Source: Maribacter aquivivus (lineage in GTDB: Bacteria; Bacteroidota; Bacteroidia; Flavobacteriales; Flavobacteriaceae). Taken from it: a stretch of 64,000 nt of DNA. The notes beneath the pieces are model-generated. The model saw nothing but the letters and a program-made list of their open reading frames with translations. It had not been told where the DNA came from and did not search any database. The stretch is from NCBI RefSeq assembly GCF_900142175.1, contig NZ_FQZX01000002.1, positions 477,317-541,316 on the forward strand. The letters are read 5' to 3'. The position numbers and the translations under genes were made by a program. This document shows, one piece after another, positions 42,860-51,920 of the stretch. Numbering within the stretch: position 1 is the first letter of the stretch; each line of letters begins with the position of its first letter.

Positions 42860-44527
42860 TTATACACTTGAAGAAGCGCTCAAAAGCTCTTTTGCATGAG
42901 CCAAAGCAGAATCTGATAAATCTTTTCCGCTTAGCATATGAGCTAATTCCACTACTCTTTCATCATCTGTCAATTGTTTTAAATTTGTCATGGTACGTTC
43001 TTTACCTTCCGTTTTAAACACTTTGAAATGATGATTTCCTTTTGATGCTACTTGTGGTAAGTGAGTAATAGAAAATACCTGCAAATCTACACTCATATCT
43101 TTCATGATATCTGCCATACGGTTAGATATTTCACCAGACACGCCTGTATCAATTTCATCAAACATGATTGTTGGTAGTTTTTCATACTTAGCCAGTATCG
43201 CTTTAATCACCAACATTATTCTTGACAATTCTCCACCAGATGCAACTTTTTTTAATTCTCCATAACTGCCACCTCTATTGGCGGTGAACAAGAATGAAAG
43301 TTCATCTTTACCGGTAGCTGTAAATTCTTCTGCGGTATTTAATTTTATTTCGAATGATGCGCTTGGCATACCTAACAACCCTAAATCAGATTCTAGTTTT
43401 TTCTTTAATTGCGGAATTACAGAATTTCTCTTTTTACTCAAAACAACTGCTTGCGCTTCTAAAACTGCTTGGAGCTCTTGAATTCCTTTTGTTTTTGAAA
43501 TTATTTTGTCATCCAAATTTGCCGTTTCAAAAACTTTGTCTGCAAGGTCATTTTTAATAACAATCAATTCTGCTATATCGCTAACATTATGCTTTTTCAA
43601 CAAATTATATAGTAGTTGTAACTTGTTATTTACCTGTTCTAACTGATCAGGGTTCGCTTCTACCCCTTCTTGTAATCGTTGTAATTCTGAACTAACATCA
43701 TCTAATTCTATCAGTACAGATTTTACACGCTCAAATAAATCATTATAGTTGGACCCAAAATCGACTAATTTCGAAAGTGATTGACGCATTTCTGTCACCA
43801 ACGGCAAAACACCAATTTGTTCGTCATTAAACAACTGATCTCCTTTTGACAGCTGCTCCATAATCAACTCAACATTGTTAAGTTGCTCGTATTCTTCCTC
43901 TAATTCCTCAATGACCCCTGCTATCAATGGCGCCTTTTCAAGTTCTTCTAACAAAAACGTATTGTAATCTTGTTCTTTATTCGCAGTGCTTTGAACTTCA
44001 ATAAGTTTATCTAGTTCTTTCTGGGCTTTGCGATAGGTTTTTAGACCTTTTCTATATTCTGATAATCGTTTCTGATTGTTTGCCAATGCATCTACCAATT
44101 TTAACTGAAAATCGTTTTCGGTAAGCTGCATGGTCTGATGCTGAGAATGAATATCAATAAGATTTTCTCCCAAGATTGACAAGACTCCTAATGTTACCGG
44201 AGTATCATTTACAAACGCCCTGGATTTACCGCTAGGTAAAATCTCTCGTCTTATAACTGTACTATTTTCATAGTCCAAGTCATTTTCTTCAAAGAAGTTC
44301 TGGAGTCCGTACGTGTCTATTCTGAAAGTTCCCTCTATAATACATTTCTGATCCTTAACTCGTAAAGAGCTTAAATCTGCACGTTTACCTAGCACTAAAG
44401 ATAATCCGCCAAGTAAAATAGATTTACCTGCACCTGTTTCACCGGTAATAACCGTGAAACCTTTATTGAAGTCTACTTCTAGACGATCAATTAATGCGTA
44501 ATTAGAAATGGAAAGGGTTGATAGCAC
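42860..44527 (-). CDS. recN: DNA repair protein RecN
   Basis: 555 residues, SMC-like. GTG start; the conserved N-terminus MLSTLSISNYALIDRLEVDF begins there. Walker A GETGAGKSIL near 33, two long coiled coils (about 150-360) around a hinge, then the ABC signature VASGGELSRIMLVIKA and Walker B PTIMFDEIDTGVSG. RecN binds and bridges DNA ends in recombinational repair. It has its own TACCTTTG promoter box 20 bases upstream, so it need not depend on the bamD-rpoZ-coaBC-porD transcript that ends just before it. No LexA-type box is visible. Confidence 0.95.
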   Translation of the reverse strand: MLSTLSISNYALIDRLEVDFNKGFTVITGETGAGKSILLGGLSLVLGKRADLSSLRVKDQKCIIEGTFRIDTYGLQNFFEENDLDYENSTVIRREILPSGKSRAFVNDTPVTLGVLSILGENLIDIHSQHQTMQLTENDFQLKLVDALANNQKRLSEYRKGLKTYRKAQKELDKLIEVQSTANKEQDYNTFLLEELEKAPLIAGVIEELEEEYEQLNNVELIMEQLSKGDQLFNDEQIGVLPLVTEMRQSLSKLVDFGSNYNDLFERVKSVLIELDDVSSELQRLQEGVEANPDQLEQVNNKLQLLYNLLKKHNVSDIAELIVIKNDLADKVFETANLDDKIISKTKGIQELQAVLEAQAVVLSKKRNSVIPQLKKKLESDLGLLGMPSASFEIKLNTAEEFTATGKDELSFLFTANRGGSYGELKKVASGGELSRIMLVIKAILAKYEKLPTIMFDEIDTGVSGEISNRMADIMKDMSVDLQVFSITHLPQVASKGNHHFKVFKTEGKERTMTNLKQLTDDERVVELAHMLSGKDLSDSALAHAKELLSASSSV

Positions 44528-44547
44528 GCGTTAGAATTTTAGATTCA

Positions 44548-44555
44548 CAAAGGTA
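44548..44555 (-). promoter_or_regulatory. Flavobacterial -10 box for recN
   Basis: TACCTTTG on the minus strand, exact TAnnTTTG, 20 bases before the GTG start of recN, in the 55-base gap after porD. Confidence 0.55.
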
Positions 44556-44582
44556 ATCTATAATTCCGTTTCGTAAAATGGT

Positions 44583-45476
44583 TCAATATTTAATATCGTT
44601 CCAGGTAGTTGCGTATAAAGGTGCTATTTTATTGAGGGTTTCCTTAAGCTTCACGATATCCACTTTTGGACCGTCAGAAAAAATATTTTTAATCTCTTCT
44701 GATTTTGCATCAAAGAAAGTAGAAATCAAAAATGCATTTGGTCTTCTATTAATCATCGTCTGAAATAAATTCATCGTACCCGCAATTACTTGCTTACCCG
44801 TACTATTGTTATCAGGTAATATGTCAAGCCCTTTTCTGTGATAGTTGTACATCGCAATACGGTACTCTCTATAGGTATTTGACAAAAGATTATCTATCAA
44901 TTCAAATCTACTTCTGTTAGAATCTGCAGATTGGCTCCATCCGGCAGAATTACTACCTTGAGCTTGAGTTACAATATTCTGTGCCTTTCTATAAAAATCG
45001 GTTCCGCCTTCTAATGAAAAGGTATCTGCATCTAGACCTAATATTACATAAACGTAATATGCCATTACACTTACCAAATTAGATTCGAACTGATTTTCAT
45101 TAAAAATTAAAGGCTGAAATTCAATGTATTGAAAATTAAACGCATTGTCTTTATAATTAAAAACCGGCGATGAATATGAGGTATTATAAACTGGTCTAGA
45201 AGATTGTATTTGAATATTACCACTAAAATTATTCGATTCGTAAGAGGTAATGGTAATGAACATTTGGGCATTTACCCTTTCGTTCTCTTTGTAAACTCTA
45301 TTTGTCCACTTTGTTTTATTGATAAAATCATTCAAAGAACGTTCTAATGTCTTAAAAACTTGTTGCTCGCCACGAGATAGTTGGTCAGAATTGACCGTAA
45401 CTGCACAAGTTAATTCTTGAGCATTTGTAACTAAACTAATAAAGGTGAAAAGTAATAGAAATACAGCCTTACGCAT
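44583..45476 (-). CDS. porD: DUF4835-family protein (PorD-like, type IX secretion)
   Basis: 297 residues from the ATG at 45476. This start gives a clean signal peptide (MRKAVFLLLFTFISLVTNAQ); the longer frame adds 13 residues inside coaBC. The mature protein begins QELTC and has the DUF4835 look (FNFQYIEFQPLIFNENQFES; YYVYVILGLDADTF; RMNLFQTMINRRPNAFLISTFFDAK-like helices near the end). The family is named PorD and associated with type IX secretion, although its molecular role is not clear. It overlaps coaBC by 8 bases, in the Bacteroidota-conserved order bamD-rpoZ-coaBC-porD-recN. Confidence 0.82.
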   Translation of the reverse strand: MRKAVFLLLFTFISLVTNAQELTCAVTVNSDQLSRGEQQVFKTLERSLNDFINKTKWTNRVYKENERVNAQMFITITSYESNNFSGNIQIQSSRPVYNTSYSSPVFNYKDNAFNFQYIEFQPLIFNENQFESNLVSVMAYYVYVILGLDADTFSLEGGTDFYRKAQNIVTQAQGSNSAGWSQSADSNRSRFELIDNLLSNTYREYRIAMYNYHRKGLDILPDNNSTGKQVIAGTMNLFQTMINRRPNAFLISTFFDAKSEEIKNIFSDGPKVDIVKLKETLNKIAPLYATTWNDIKY

Positions 45477-46674
45477 ACCGTCTTTTAATAATTTCATTGA
45501 AGATATCCACGGCAACTTCTGCCTTGGTCTTTAGTTCAAACGCAGTAATGTTAGAATTGGTATCTATAAATGAAACTTTATTGGTAACCCCACCAAAACC
45601 AGCACCTTTATCTCGCATAGAATTCAATACGATGGCATCTAGATTTTTGCGTTTTAGCTTACCTTTTGCATTTTCAATTTCGTTTTCTGTTTCTAAAGCG
45701 AAACCAACTAAGAATTGATTTTTTTTATGATCACCGAAGGTTTTTAGGATGTCTTTATTCTTCACTAATTCAATAGTAAAGTTTTCTTCGGATTTTTTAA
45801 TCTTCTGTTCTGCTACTGTCTTAGGTCTATAATCTGCTACAGCTGCTGCACAAATTACGATGTCTGAAGTTTCATAATACATTTGAGCGCTATGATACAT
45901 ATCGTCCGCAGATACCACATTGACAACATGAATGTTATCGTGAGTAACAGATAAATATGTAGGTCCAGTAACTAAATATACTTCTGCACCTAGACTTGCC
46001 GCTGTTTTAGCGAGCTCAAATCCCATTAAGCCTGAGGAGTGATTTCCTATAAAACGAACAGGGTCTATTGCTTCATAGGTTGGCCCTGCAGTAATCAAAA
46101 CTTTTTTACCAGATAATGGTAATCCATCAGATAACTGCTTTTTAATAAAGCTTACAATATCTTCTGGTTCTGCCATTCTACCTTCGCCATGCAAACCACT
46201 AGCAAGCTCACCACTTGTTGCCGGTATAATCATGTTACCAAAAGAAGTAAGCGCATCAAAAGAACTTTGGGTACTTGGATGCTTATACATATCAAGATCC
46301 ATTGCCGGAGCAATAAAAACCGGACATTTAGCCGATAAATATGTAGCCATTAAAATATTGTCACAGTTACCAGTTGCCATTTTAGACATGGTATTCGCCG
46401 TAGCTGGTGCAATGACCATTAAGTCTGCCCAAAGTCCCATATCTACATGATTGTTCCAGTCCACGGTATTGCCTTCCGTCTTTACAAAATCAAGCACTAC
46501 CGGGTTCTTAGCCAAAGTGGCAAGGGTAAGTGGGGTAACAAAAGAGCTGGCGCTATCGGTAAGTATGACCTTAACGTTAGCGCCAGCTTTTATAAATAAA
46601 CGAACTAAGAATGTTATTTTGTAAGCGGCAATTCCTCCTGTAATTCCTAAAAGAATATTTTTGCCGTTCAACAT
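45469..46674 (-). CDS. coaBC: Bifunctional phosphopantothenoylcysteine decarboxylase / phosphopantothenate--cysteine ligase
   Basis: 401 residues, CoA pathway. The CoaC half is a flavoprotein (GITGGIAAYK; active-site His in WNNHVDMG; Cys in TGNCDNILMATYLSAKCP, with the conserved PAMDLDMY). The CoaB half begins at KVLITAGPTYEAIDPVRFIGN and includes HSSGLMG and the nucleotide-binding VKNKDILKTFG. It makes 4'-phosphopantetheine from phosphopantothenate and cysteine. 5 bases after rpoZ; overlaps porD downstream. Confidence 0.96.
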   Translation of the reverse strand: MLNGKNILLGITGGIAAYKITFLVRLFIKAGANVKVILTDSASSFVTPLTLATLAKNPVVLDFVKTEGNTVDWNNHVDMGLWADLMVIAPATANTMSKMATGNCDNILMATYLSAKCPVFIAPAMDLDMYKHPSTQSSFDALTSFGNMIIPATSGELASGLHGEGRMAEPEDIVSFIKKQLSDGLPLSGKKVLITAGPTYEAIDPVRFIGNHSSGLMGFELAKTAASLGAEVYLVTGPTYLSVTHDNIHVVNVVSADDMYHSAQMYYETSDIVICAAAVADYRPKTVAEQKIKKSEENFTIELVKNKDILKTFGDHKKNQFLVGFALETENEIENAKGKLKRKNLDAIVLNSMRDKGAGFGGVTNKVSFIDTNSNITAFELKTKAEVAVDIFNEIIKRRYA

Positions 46675-46679
46675 ATTTC

Positions 46680-47012
46680 TTAAGCGTCTTTTTCTGTGTT
46701 TCTGTGGTAGATTTTATCAGTCAACCACTCTTCTACTGCCATTGCGTGTGGCTTAGGTAATTTTTCATAAAACTTAGAAACCTCGATCTGCTCTTTGTTT
46801 TCAAAAACTTCTTCTAAACTATCGCTATAAGTAGCAAACTCTTCTAATTTCTCTAAAAGCTCTTTCTTAATTTCAGAATTAATCTGAACAGCACGCTTTG
46901 CAGCGATTGAAATAGCCTCATAAATATTTTCAGTAGGCGCATCGAACTCATTACGGTTAATAGTTACCGTAGATACCGATGCCTTAGAGTTTTTTAAATC
47001 GTTCATATTCAT
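46680..47012 (-). CDS. rpoZ: RNA polymerase omega subunit (Rpb6-like)
   Basis: 110 residues, the Bacteroidota form of omega. NIYEAISIAAKRAVQINSEIK is the conserved omega/Rpb6 helix that wraps the beta-prime C-terminus. The tail (VEEWLTDKIYHRN) is lineage specific. Omega helps assembly of RNA polymerase. Two in-frame ATG codons (47012 and two codons downstream) are possible starts; I give the first. Between bamD (11 bases) and coaBC (5 bases). Confidence 0.92.
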   Translation of the reverse strand: MNMNDLKNSKASVSTVTINRNEFDAPTENIYEAISIAAKRAVQINSEIKKELLEKLEEFATYSDSLEEVFENKEQIEVSKFYEKLPKPHAMAVEEWLTDKIYHRNTEKDA

Positions 47013-47023
47013 AATTAAATTAT

Positions 47024-47851
47024 TTATTTTGATTCAACGACCTGCGCTTGCATGCGTTGTAATTCTTTATCAATTTTTTCAATTAAATCTGTAGCTTCCT
47101 TATCGAATTTAGATTCTGGAAACTGCTTTTTCATTGCTGCATGAGCAGACTTGGCATTTTTTAAACGCTCTTCTTTCAATTGCTCAAAACTATTTACCGC
47201 CATGTGTGTTAATGCTTCAACCTTAATGAACATTGCCTCTTCTCTAAAAGGAGAACCAGGATTATCTGACACAAAGTTATCGCTCGCCGCTACTGCAGAT
47301 TTAAGCATATCATAATTGAATTCACCCAATTTATTATACTGCTTTAATATCTCAAACGCTTTTTCTTGTTTTTTTGTTGTAAGCTCTTGTGCCATAGTAT
47401 TGGCTTCGGCATAAAACTCAGATTCAGAATACGTGTTAATGAAATTCTGTAATTTCAACAACGCCTTATCTGTATCTGTCTGATCTAAAGAATATTCTGG
47501 AGATAACTTATAGAAACTTTTAGCTCCTAAAAAAGTAGCCTCTACCGCCTTATCACTTTTTGGATATGATTTCACAAAACGCTCAAACTGATAGCCTGCC
47601 ATATTGTAATCTTCTCGCTGAAAGTAGCTATTAGATAAAAAGAACATAACACGCTCACCTTGAGGTTTACCTACATATTTAGGCGCTATTTGCTCAAGCA
47701 ATCTGTTGGCTCTTCTAAAATCACCTTCTTCATAGAAAGTTTCGGCCATATCGTATTTAGCTTTTACATCATCGTTCTTAAGTACTTTTTGGTACTCGCT
47801 ACACGATTGTAAAGCAATGGCAATCAATAGTATTGGGAAAACTCTCCTCAT
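47024..47851 (-). CDS. bamD: Outer-membrane assembly lipoprotein BamD
   Basis: 275 residues from the ATG at 47851. A longer ATG start at 47863 would lie at the predicted transcription start, only 4 bases after the TAATTTTG promoter box, so the shorter is preferred. Lipoprotein signal ending QSCSEY (Cys15 from this start). Five TPR pairs follow (YDMAETFYEEGDFRRANRLL; YDMAGYQFERFVKSYPKSD; SPFREEAMFIKVEAL), typical of BamD/YfiO. It works with BamA to insert beta-barrels, essential for T9SS and SusC-type proteins. First gene of the operon. Confidence 0.93.
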   Translation of the reverse strand: MRRVFPILLIAIALQSCSEYQKVLKNDDVKAKYDMAETFYEEGDFRRANRLLEQIAPKYVGKPQGERVMFFLSNSYFQREDYNMAGYQFERFVKSYPKSDKAVEATFLGAKSFYKLSPEYSLDQTDTDKALLKLQNFINTYSESEFYAEANTMAQELTTKKQEKAFEILKQYNKLGEFNYDMLKSAVAASDNFVSDNPGSPFREEAMFIKVEALTHMAVNSFEQLKEERLKNAKSAHAAMKKQFPESKFDKEATDLIEKIDKELQRMQAQVVESK

Positions 47852-47867
47852 TTTAAAAAACATTTTG

Positions 47868-47875
47868 CAAAATTA
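47868..47875 (-). promoter_or_regulatory. Flavobacterial -10 box for the bamD operon
   Basis: TAATTTTG on the minus strand, exact TAnnTTTG, 16 bases before the preferred bamD ATG. It decides between the two possible ATG starts. Confidence 0.6.
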
Positions 47876-47970
47876 GTGATTATCAATGGATTTAAAAAAC
47901 ATTTTAAACCAATAAAAATACAGGCTTTACAGCACACGAATGTCCTACTAAGTGAAGATTTAACGAATAT

Positions 47971-48861
47971 TTATGCTGGTATGCGTATCATAGATTCCAT
48001 AAATGAAACAATTCTATGCTTTAAGGCATCACTCGCTGTAATCAATGGTAATCTTACAAAAGGCTTGGCAAGACCTAAATATTCAAATATAACTTTGATA
48101 CCAGCCGGGTTTCCTTCTTCGAAAATCAACTTCATACCATCTTGCATTTTATAATGATAACTATAGGCTACTTCGGTATTACCATCTAATCCTTCGTGTA
48201 CCATTTTAGAAAATTCTTCAGGCAAACCTTGACCAATTACAGAAATTACTCCATCACCACCTGCAACTATAGTTGGCAATGCCGTAATATCATCCCCGGA
48301 AAGCACTAGAAAACCTTCTGGTCTTTTAGATATTAGTTCTTGTACCTGTGTCATATCGCCACAGGCTTCTTTTACCGCTATTATATTATCAAATTTCTTT
48401 GCAAGGCGAACTACGGTTTCTGGTAACATATTACTACCGGTACGGCCAGGTACATTATATAAAATTATTGGTAACGGTGATGCATCTGATAGGGCTGCGA
48501 AGTGCTGATAAATACCTTCTTGCGTAGGTCTATTGTAATATGGAGAAACAGATAAAATAGCATCATATGCAGATAAGTCTGCAGATTTCAATTCTTCTAC
48601 CAAAGCCATGGTATTATTACCGCCAATACCTATTACTAAAGGCAAAGCACCTTTATTGGCTTCTTCTACGGTCTGCATTACCAATTGCTTTTCTGCTTTT
48701 GATAGGGTTACTGATTCAGCAGTAGTACCTAATACCACTAAATAGTCTATATTACCTTCAATATTATAGGCCACTACTCTTCTAAGGGCTTCAACATCTA
48801 CGGTACCATCTTCTTTAAAAGGCGTAATTAACGCTACTCCTGCTCCCCTTAAATCTCTCAT
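47971..48861 (-). CDS. dapA: 4-hydroxy-tetrahydrodipicolinate synthase
   Basis: 296 residues, class I aldolase TIM barrel. Condenses pyruvate with aspartate semialdehyde, the branch point to lysine and diaminopimelate. Hallmarks: [28 protein letters not shown], active-site Tyr in [10 protein letters not shown], and the Schiff-base Lys in [11 protein letters not shown]. Lys feedback sites are not assessed. The ATG is 2 bases after the stop of the 177-residue protein, so they share a transcript. The gap to bamD is about 96 bases, and the conserved order is kept. Confidence 0.96.
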   Translation of the reverse strand: MRDLRGAGVALITPFKEDGTVDVEALRRVVAYNIEGNIDYLVVLGTTAESVTLSKAEKQLVMQTVEEANKGALPLVIGIGGNNTMALVEELKSADLSAYDAILSVSPYYNRPTQEGIYQHFAALSDASPLPIILYNVPGRTGSNMLPETVVRLAKKFDNIIAVKEACGDMTQVQELISKRPEGFLVLSGDDITALPTIVAGGDGVISVIGQGLPEEFSKMVHEGLDGNTEVAYSYHYKMQDGMKLIFEEGNPAGIKVIFEYLGLAKPFVRLPLITASDALKHRIVSFMESMIRIPA

Positions 48862-48863
48862 AA

Positions 48864-49397
48864 TTAAATCTCTTTAAAAATGCCCAAGTACTTTTTCAAT
48901 TCTTTTTTAAATATCTGAAAGTCCTTTAACGGCGTATCTAACATTAAATCATTGTAAGTAGGTCCTACTTCTTTAAACCCCACTCTTAAACGAGCCTTTG
49001 CCTTTACCGACATTAAATTCAACAGCAGGCTATCCTCATTATAATAATTCACTAAAAGGTCATATTCTCGTCCTAAAAACTCAAGGGCATAGCTGTTTTC
49101 TATTTCACCGTTCCACCCTAAGTCCTTATCTGAAAAAACAGGAGTGGCATATGGTGAGTTTTTATCATAAAAACGCTTATAACCAATAATTTTAACCGCA
49201 TTAGGATGCAATGATAGCTCTTCTTGAAACTGAAAAAACAGTTCCGTTTTCTCAAACTTATCTAGATCCACAATACAACCAACAGAACGTATTCCTTTAC
49301 TCTCACGCGTTACAGCAACTGGTGTTGCCACCAACTGTTTTAATATCTTACGGCCAGATTTCCGTTTAAACTTGTCCTTAATTCCTTTTAAAAACAT
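48864..49397 (-). CDS. DUF6913-type flavobacterial protein of unknown function
   Basis: 177 residues, basic N-terminus ([20 protein letters not shown]) and no signal peptide. Conserved-looking core: [52 protein letters not shown]. The family (DUF6913 as far as I recognise) is regularly found before dapA in Flavobacteriaceae, but no activity is known. The two share an operon with a 2-base gap. TACATTTG promoter box upstream. Confidence 0.8.
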   Translation of the reverse strand: MFLKGIKDKFKRKSGRKILKQLVATPVAVTRESKGIRSVGCIVDLDKFEKTELFFQFQEELSLHPNAVKIIGYKRFYDKNSPYATPVFSDKDLGWNGEIENSYALEFLGREYDLLVNYYNEDSLLLNLMSVKAKARLRVGFKEVGPTYNDLMLDTPLKDFQIFKKELKKYLGIFKEI

Positions 49398-49404
49398 GTA
49401 TTTT

Positions 49405-49422
49405 TACATTTTGACAAATGTA
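49405..49422. repeat. Perfect inverted repeat between divergent genes
   Basis: Arms TACATTT and AAATGTA with a 4-base centre. It includes the minus-strand promoter box and lies between the dapA operon and the 5'-nucleotidase operon. Candidate operator for both. Confidence 0.45.
49415..49422 (-). promoter_or_regulatory. Flavobacterial -10 box for the dapA operon
   Basis: TACATTTG on the minus strand, exact TAnnTTTG, 17 bases before the ATG of the 177-residue protein. It is one arm of the inverted repeat. Confidence 0.55.
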
Positions 49423-49442
49423 AATAATATCCCTGCAACTCT

Positions 49443-50228
49443 ATGGCGAAGTTAAAACACTTTGATATTTTAAAAATAAAACATTTTGTTATATTTTTAA
49501 CATTGCTACATTTAGCATCTTGCAAAAACAACCCTGAGCAGCTAAAAGAACTGACTGGCAAGCAGATACCGATTGACACCAGTTTTACTTCAGTTGACAG
49601 TATTCAGAAATTTATTCAGCCTTACCATGATCGTGTTGAAAGTATTTTAGACAGTACTTTAGCATATGCACCTTTTGTAATCACTAAAACCGATGGCAAA
49701 TTCAATACTACAGCAGGTAATTTAATGGCCGATATTGTATTGAGCGAAACCAGCCCCATATTCAATAAGCGCACAGGGCATACTATTGATTTGGTATTAT
49801 TGAACCATGGCGGTATTAGATCTATTATATCTAAGGGTAATGTCACTTCTAGAACTGCATATGAAGTAATGCCTTTTGAAAATTCCGTGGTAGTAGTAGA
49901 ACTTAAAGGCGATGCATTATTAAAGATGGTCGACTATCTAATACAATCTAAAAGAGCGCATCCTGTTGCTGGTATACAGCTTATTCTAAACAAAGATAAC
50001 ACGGTAAATACTTTTACTATTAACGGAAAGTCTGTAGATAAAAACAAGTCTTATTATGTTGCTACTTCTGACTACCTGGTAACTGGCGGCGATAATATGA
50101 ACTTCTTTAAAGAAGCACTTTCTAAAACAGAAACCGATTATAAAATACGAAATGCCATGATAGATTTCTTTTCTAAAGTGGATACTCTTGCCCCTAAAGT
50201 AGATTTAAGATACTATCAATTACAGTAA
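49443..50228 (+). CDS. 5'-nucleotidase C-terminal-domain lipoprotein
   Basis: 261 residues. A hydrophobic start then a lipobox (LLHLASCKN, Cys27). The remainder is a 5'-nucleotidase C-terminal domain: TKTDGKFNTTAGNLMADIVL, LLNHGGIRSIISKGNVT, PFENSVVVVELKGDALL, and YYVATSDYLVTGGDNM with the substrate-stacking aromatic. This is the substrate-binding half of UshA-like enzymes. The metal-phosphatase half is the next gene, one base away. Together they would form a split 5'-nucleotidase in the envelope. Confidence 0.9.
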   Translation: MAKLKHFDILKIKHFVIFLTLLHLASCKNNPEQLKELTGKQIPIDTSFTSVDSIQKFIQPYHDRVESILDSTLAYAPFVITKTDGKFNTTAGNLMADIVLSETSPIFNKRTGHTIDLVLLNHGGIRSIISKGNVTSRTAYEVMPFENSVVVVELKGDALLKMVDYLIQSKRAHPVAGIQLILNKDNTVNTFTINGKSVDKNKSYYVATSDYLVTGGDNMNFFKEALSKTETDYKIRNAMIDFFSKVDTLAPKVDLRYYQLQ

Positions 50229-50229
50229 A

Positions 50230-51135
50230 ATGGAAAGAAGAAAATTTATACGAAATACTGCTGCGTCATCTAGTCTATTAACCCTTGGTGGCTTAGGTCT
50301 AAACTCTTGCAACCTATCTACTAAAAAGCATATTACTATTTTACATACCAACGATGTACACAGTCATGTAGATGCATTCCCTAACGATCACGCAAATTTC
50401 CCTGGTTTGGGCGGTTTGGCGCGTAGAGCAGGTTTGGTAGATAGTATTAGAAAAGAGAACCCGCATACATTTCTATTCGATGCCGGCGACATCTTCCAAG
50501 GTACCCCCTACTTCAATTTTTATGGTGGTGAGCTGGAATTTAAACTAATGAGTATGCTTAACTATGATGCCACCACTATTGGTAATCATGATTTTGATAA
50601 TGGTATTGACGGATTGTTAGCCCAAATGCCCTATGCGAAGTTTAATTTTATTAGTGCCAATTACGACTTTTCAAATACGATTTTAGACGGACAAACACAG
50701 CCGTATAAGATTTATGAGAAAGACGGAATTAAAGTTGGTGTCTACGGATTAGGGATTAAATTAGACGGATTGGTTACAAAACAGCTCTATAAAGAGACTG
50801 TATTTCTTGACCCTTATGAACTGGCAACCGATATGGAAACCAAACTAAAAGAAGATGAAAAATGCGATTTGGTCATTTGTCTCTCTCACTTAGGATATGA
50901 ATATAGTACTGAAAAACCTGATGATTTAAAGCTTGCCAAAAGAACTAAATACACCGATTTGATTATTGGTGGTCACACCCATACATTTTTAGATAAACCT
51001 ACAATTGTAACCAATGCTGCAGAACGTGATGTTTTGGTAAATCAAGTAGGGTGTTTTGGAGTTAACCTTGGTCGTATAGATTTCTATTTTGATAGTAAAA
51101 ACACTACAGCCGACGGATACACAATTAAAGTCTAA
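50230..51135 (+). CDS. Metallophosphatase (5'-nucleotidase N-terminal half), Tat-type signal
   Basis: 301 residues. The N-terminus ERRKFIRNTAASSS has the twin-arginine pattern, followed by a hydrophobic stretch and a Cys (LNSCNL), so it is a Tat-exported lipoprotein candidate. The dinuclear-metal phosphoesterase core is complete: LHTNDVHSH, FDAGDIFQG, TIGNHDFDNG, LSHLGYEYS and GGHTHTF. It hydrolyses nucleotides or related phosphoesters outside the cytoplasm. Directly coupled to the C-terminal-domain gene (1-base gap). Confidence 0.92.
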   Translation: MERRKFIRNTAASSSLLTLGGLGLNSCNLSTKKHITILHTNDVHSHVDAFPNDHANFPGLGGLARRAGLVDSIRKENPHTFLFDAGDIFQGTPYFNFYGGELEFKLMSMLNYDATTIGNHDFDNGIDGLLAQMPYAKFNFISANYDFSNTILDGQTQPYKIYEKDGIKVGVYGLGIKLDGLVTKQLYKETVFLDPYELATDMETKLKEDEKCDLVICLSHLGYEYSTEKPDDLKLAKRTKYTDLIIGGHTHTFLDKPTIVTNAAERDVLVNQVGCFGVNLGRIDFYFDSKNTTADGYTIKV

Positions 51136-51150
51136 AAATTAGATCTTAAA

Positions 51151-51600
51151 ATGCTATACTACAAACGTTGTTCTAGCGATAACCAAAACTTCAAAGAATT
51201 AGTTGCCTTACTTGATGCTGATTTGGCATTACGAGATGGAGATGAGAATGCTTTTTATGCACAATTTAATGGTATTGATGCGTTGAAAAACTGTGTTGTC
51301 TTTTATTCGAACGAAACACTTGTTGCCTGTGGTGCTTTTAAAAAGTTTAACGAAGACACCGTTGAGATTAAACGTATGTATGTTCAACCAGATTATCGCG
51401 GAAAAGGAATTGCCTCAAAAGCGCTAGTTGTATTAGAAGAGTGGGCTAAAGAACTAAACTACTCTTACACTGTTCTAGAAACCGGATTACGCCAGCCGGA
51501 AGCCATTGCACTCTACAAAAAGAATAATTACACAATTATTGATAATTACCCTCCGTACGAGCATATGCCCAACAGTGTTTGTTTTAGGAAGGTATTATAG
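51151..51600 (+). CDS. GNAT-family N-acetyltransferase
   Basis: 149 residues. The acetyl-CoA pyrophosphate loop is VQPDYRGKGIASKAL (motif A, Q/RxxGxG/A). The preceding beta-strand segment VEIKRMY and the final YTIIDNYPPY complete the fold. Substrate unknown. It follows the phosphatase gene by 15 bases and is probably cotranscribed with the nucleotidase pair. Confidence 0.88.
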   Translation: MLYYKRCSSDNQNFKELVALLDADLALRDGDENAFYAQFNGIDALKNCVVFYSNETLVACGAFKKFNEDTVEIKRMYVQPDYRGKGIASKALVVLEEWAKELNYSYTVLETGLRQPEAIALYKKNNYTIIDNYPPYEHMPNSVCFRKVL

Positions 51601-51920
51601 ATTTATTTCTACGATAGTATCATGTATGGATATAGAAAAGAAAAGTGTAATTAGCTTAGCATAAGTCAAACACCATTTCTTAATAAATACTATGATTGTC
51701 AAAACGGATTAAATAATATCTTATCCACATACATCCTAAATTAAATTCTACATGCATTAACTTATAATAATTCTGCAAACTTTATTTATGTTGCATCTTC
51801 TTGAAATAATTTATATTTTCTTTACTAGAGTCCTTTAAAACTAAATAGAAAAATTCATGTATTTGCACACTACTAATCTCTTTTAATTTTTGTATTTATG
51901 GATAACAAACACTCATCAAA
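51601..51920. other. Intergenic region without recognised gene
   Basis: 320 bases, very A+T-rich, with stops in all frames. No RNA structure, repeat or exact TAnnTTTG box was seen. A near match TAATTTTTG (one base too long) lies shortly before the Crp-like gene. Confidence 0.6.

Noticed and set aside
45477..45515. Longer start of the DUF4835 gene
   Set aside because: It would put 13 residues before a clean signal peptide and lies inside coaBC.
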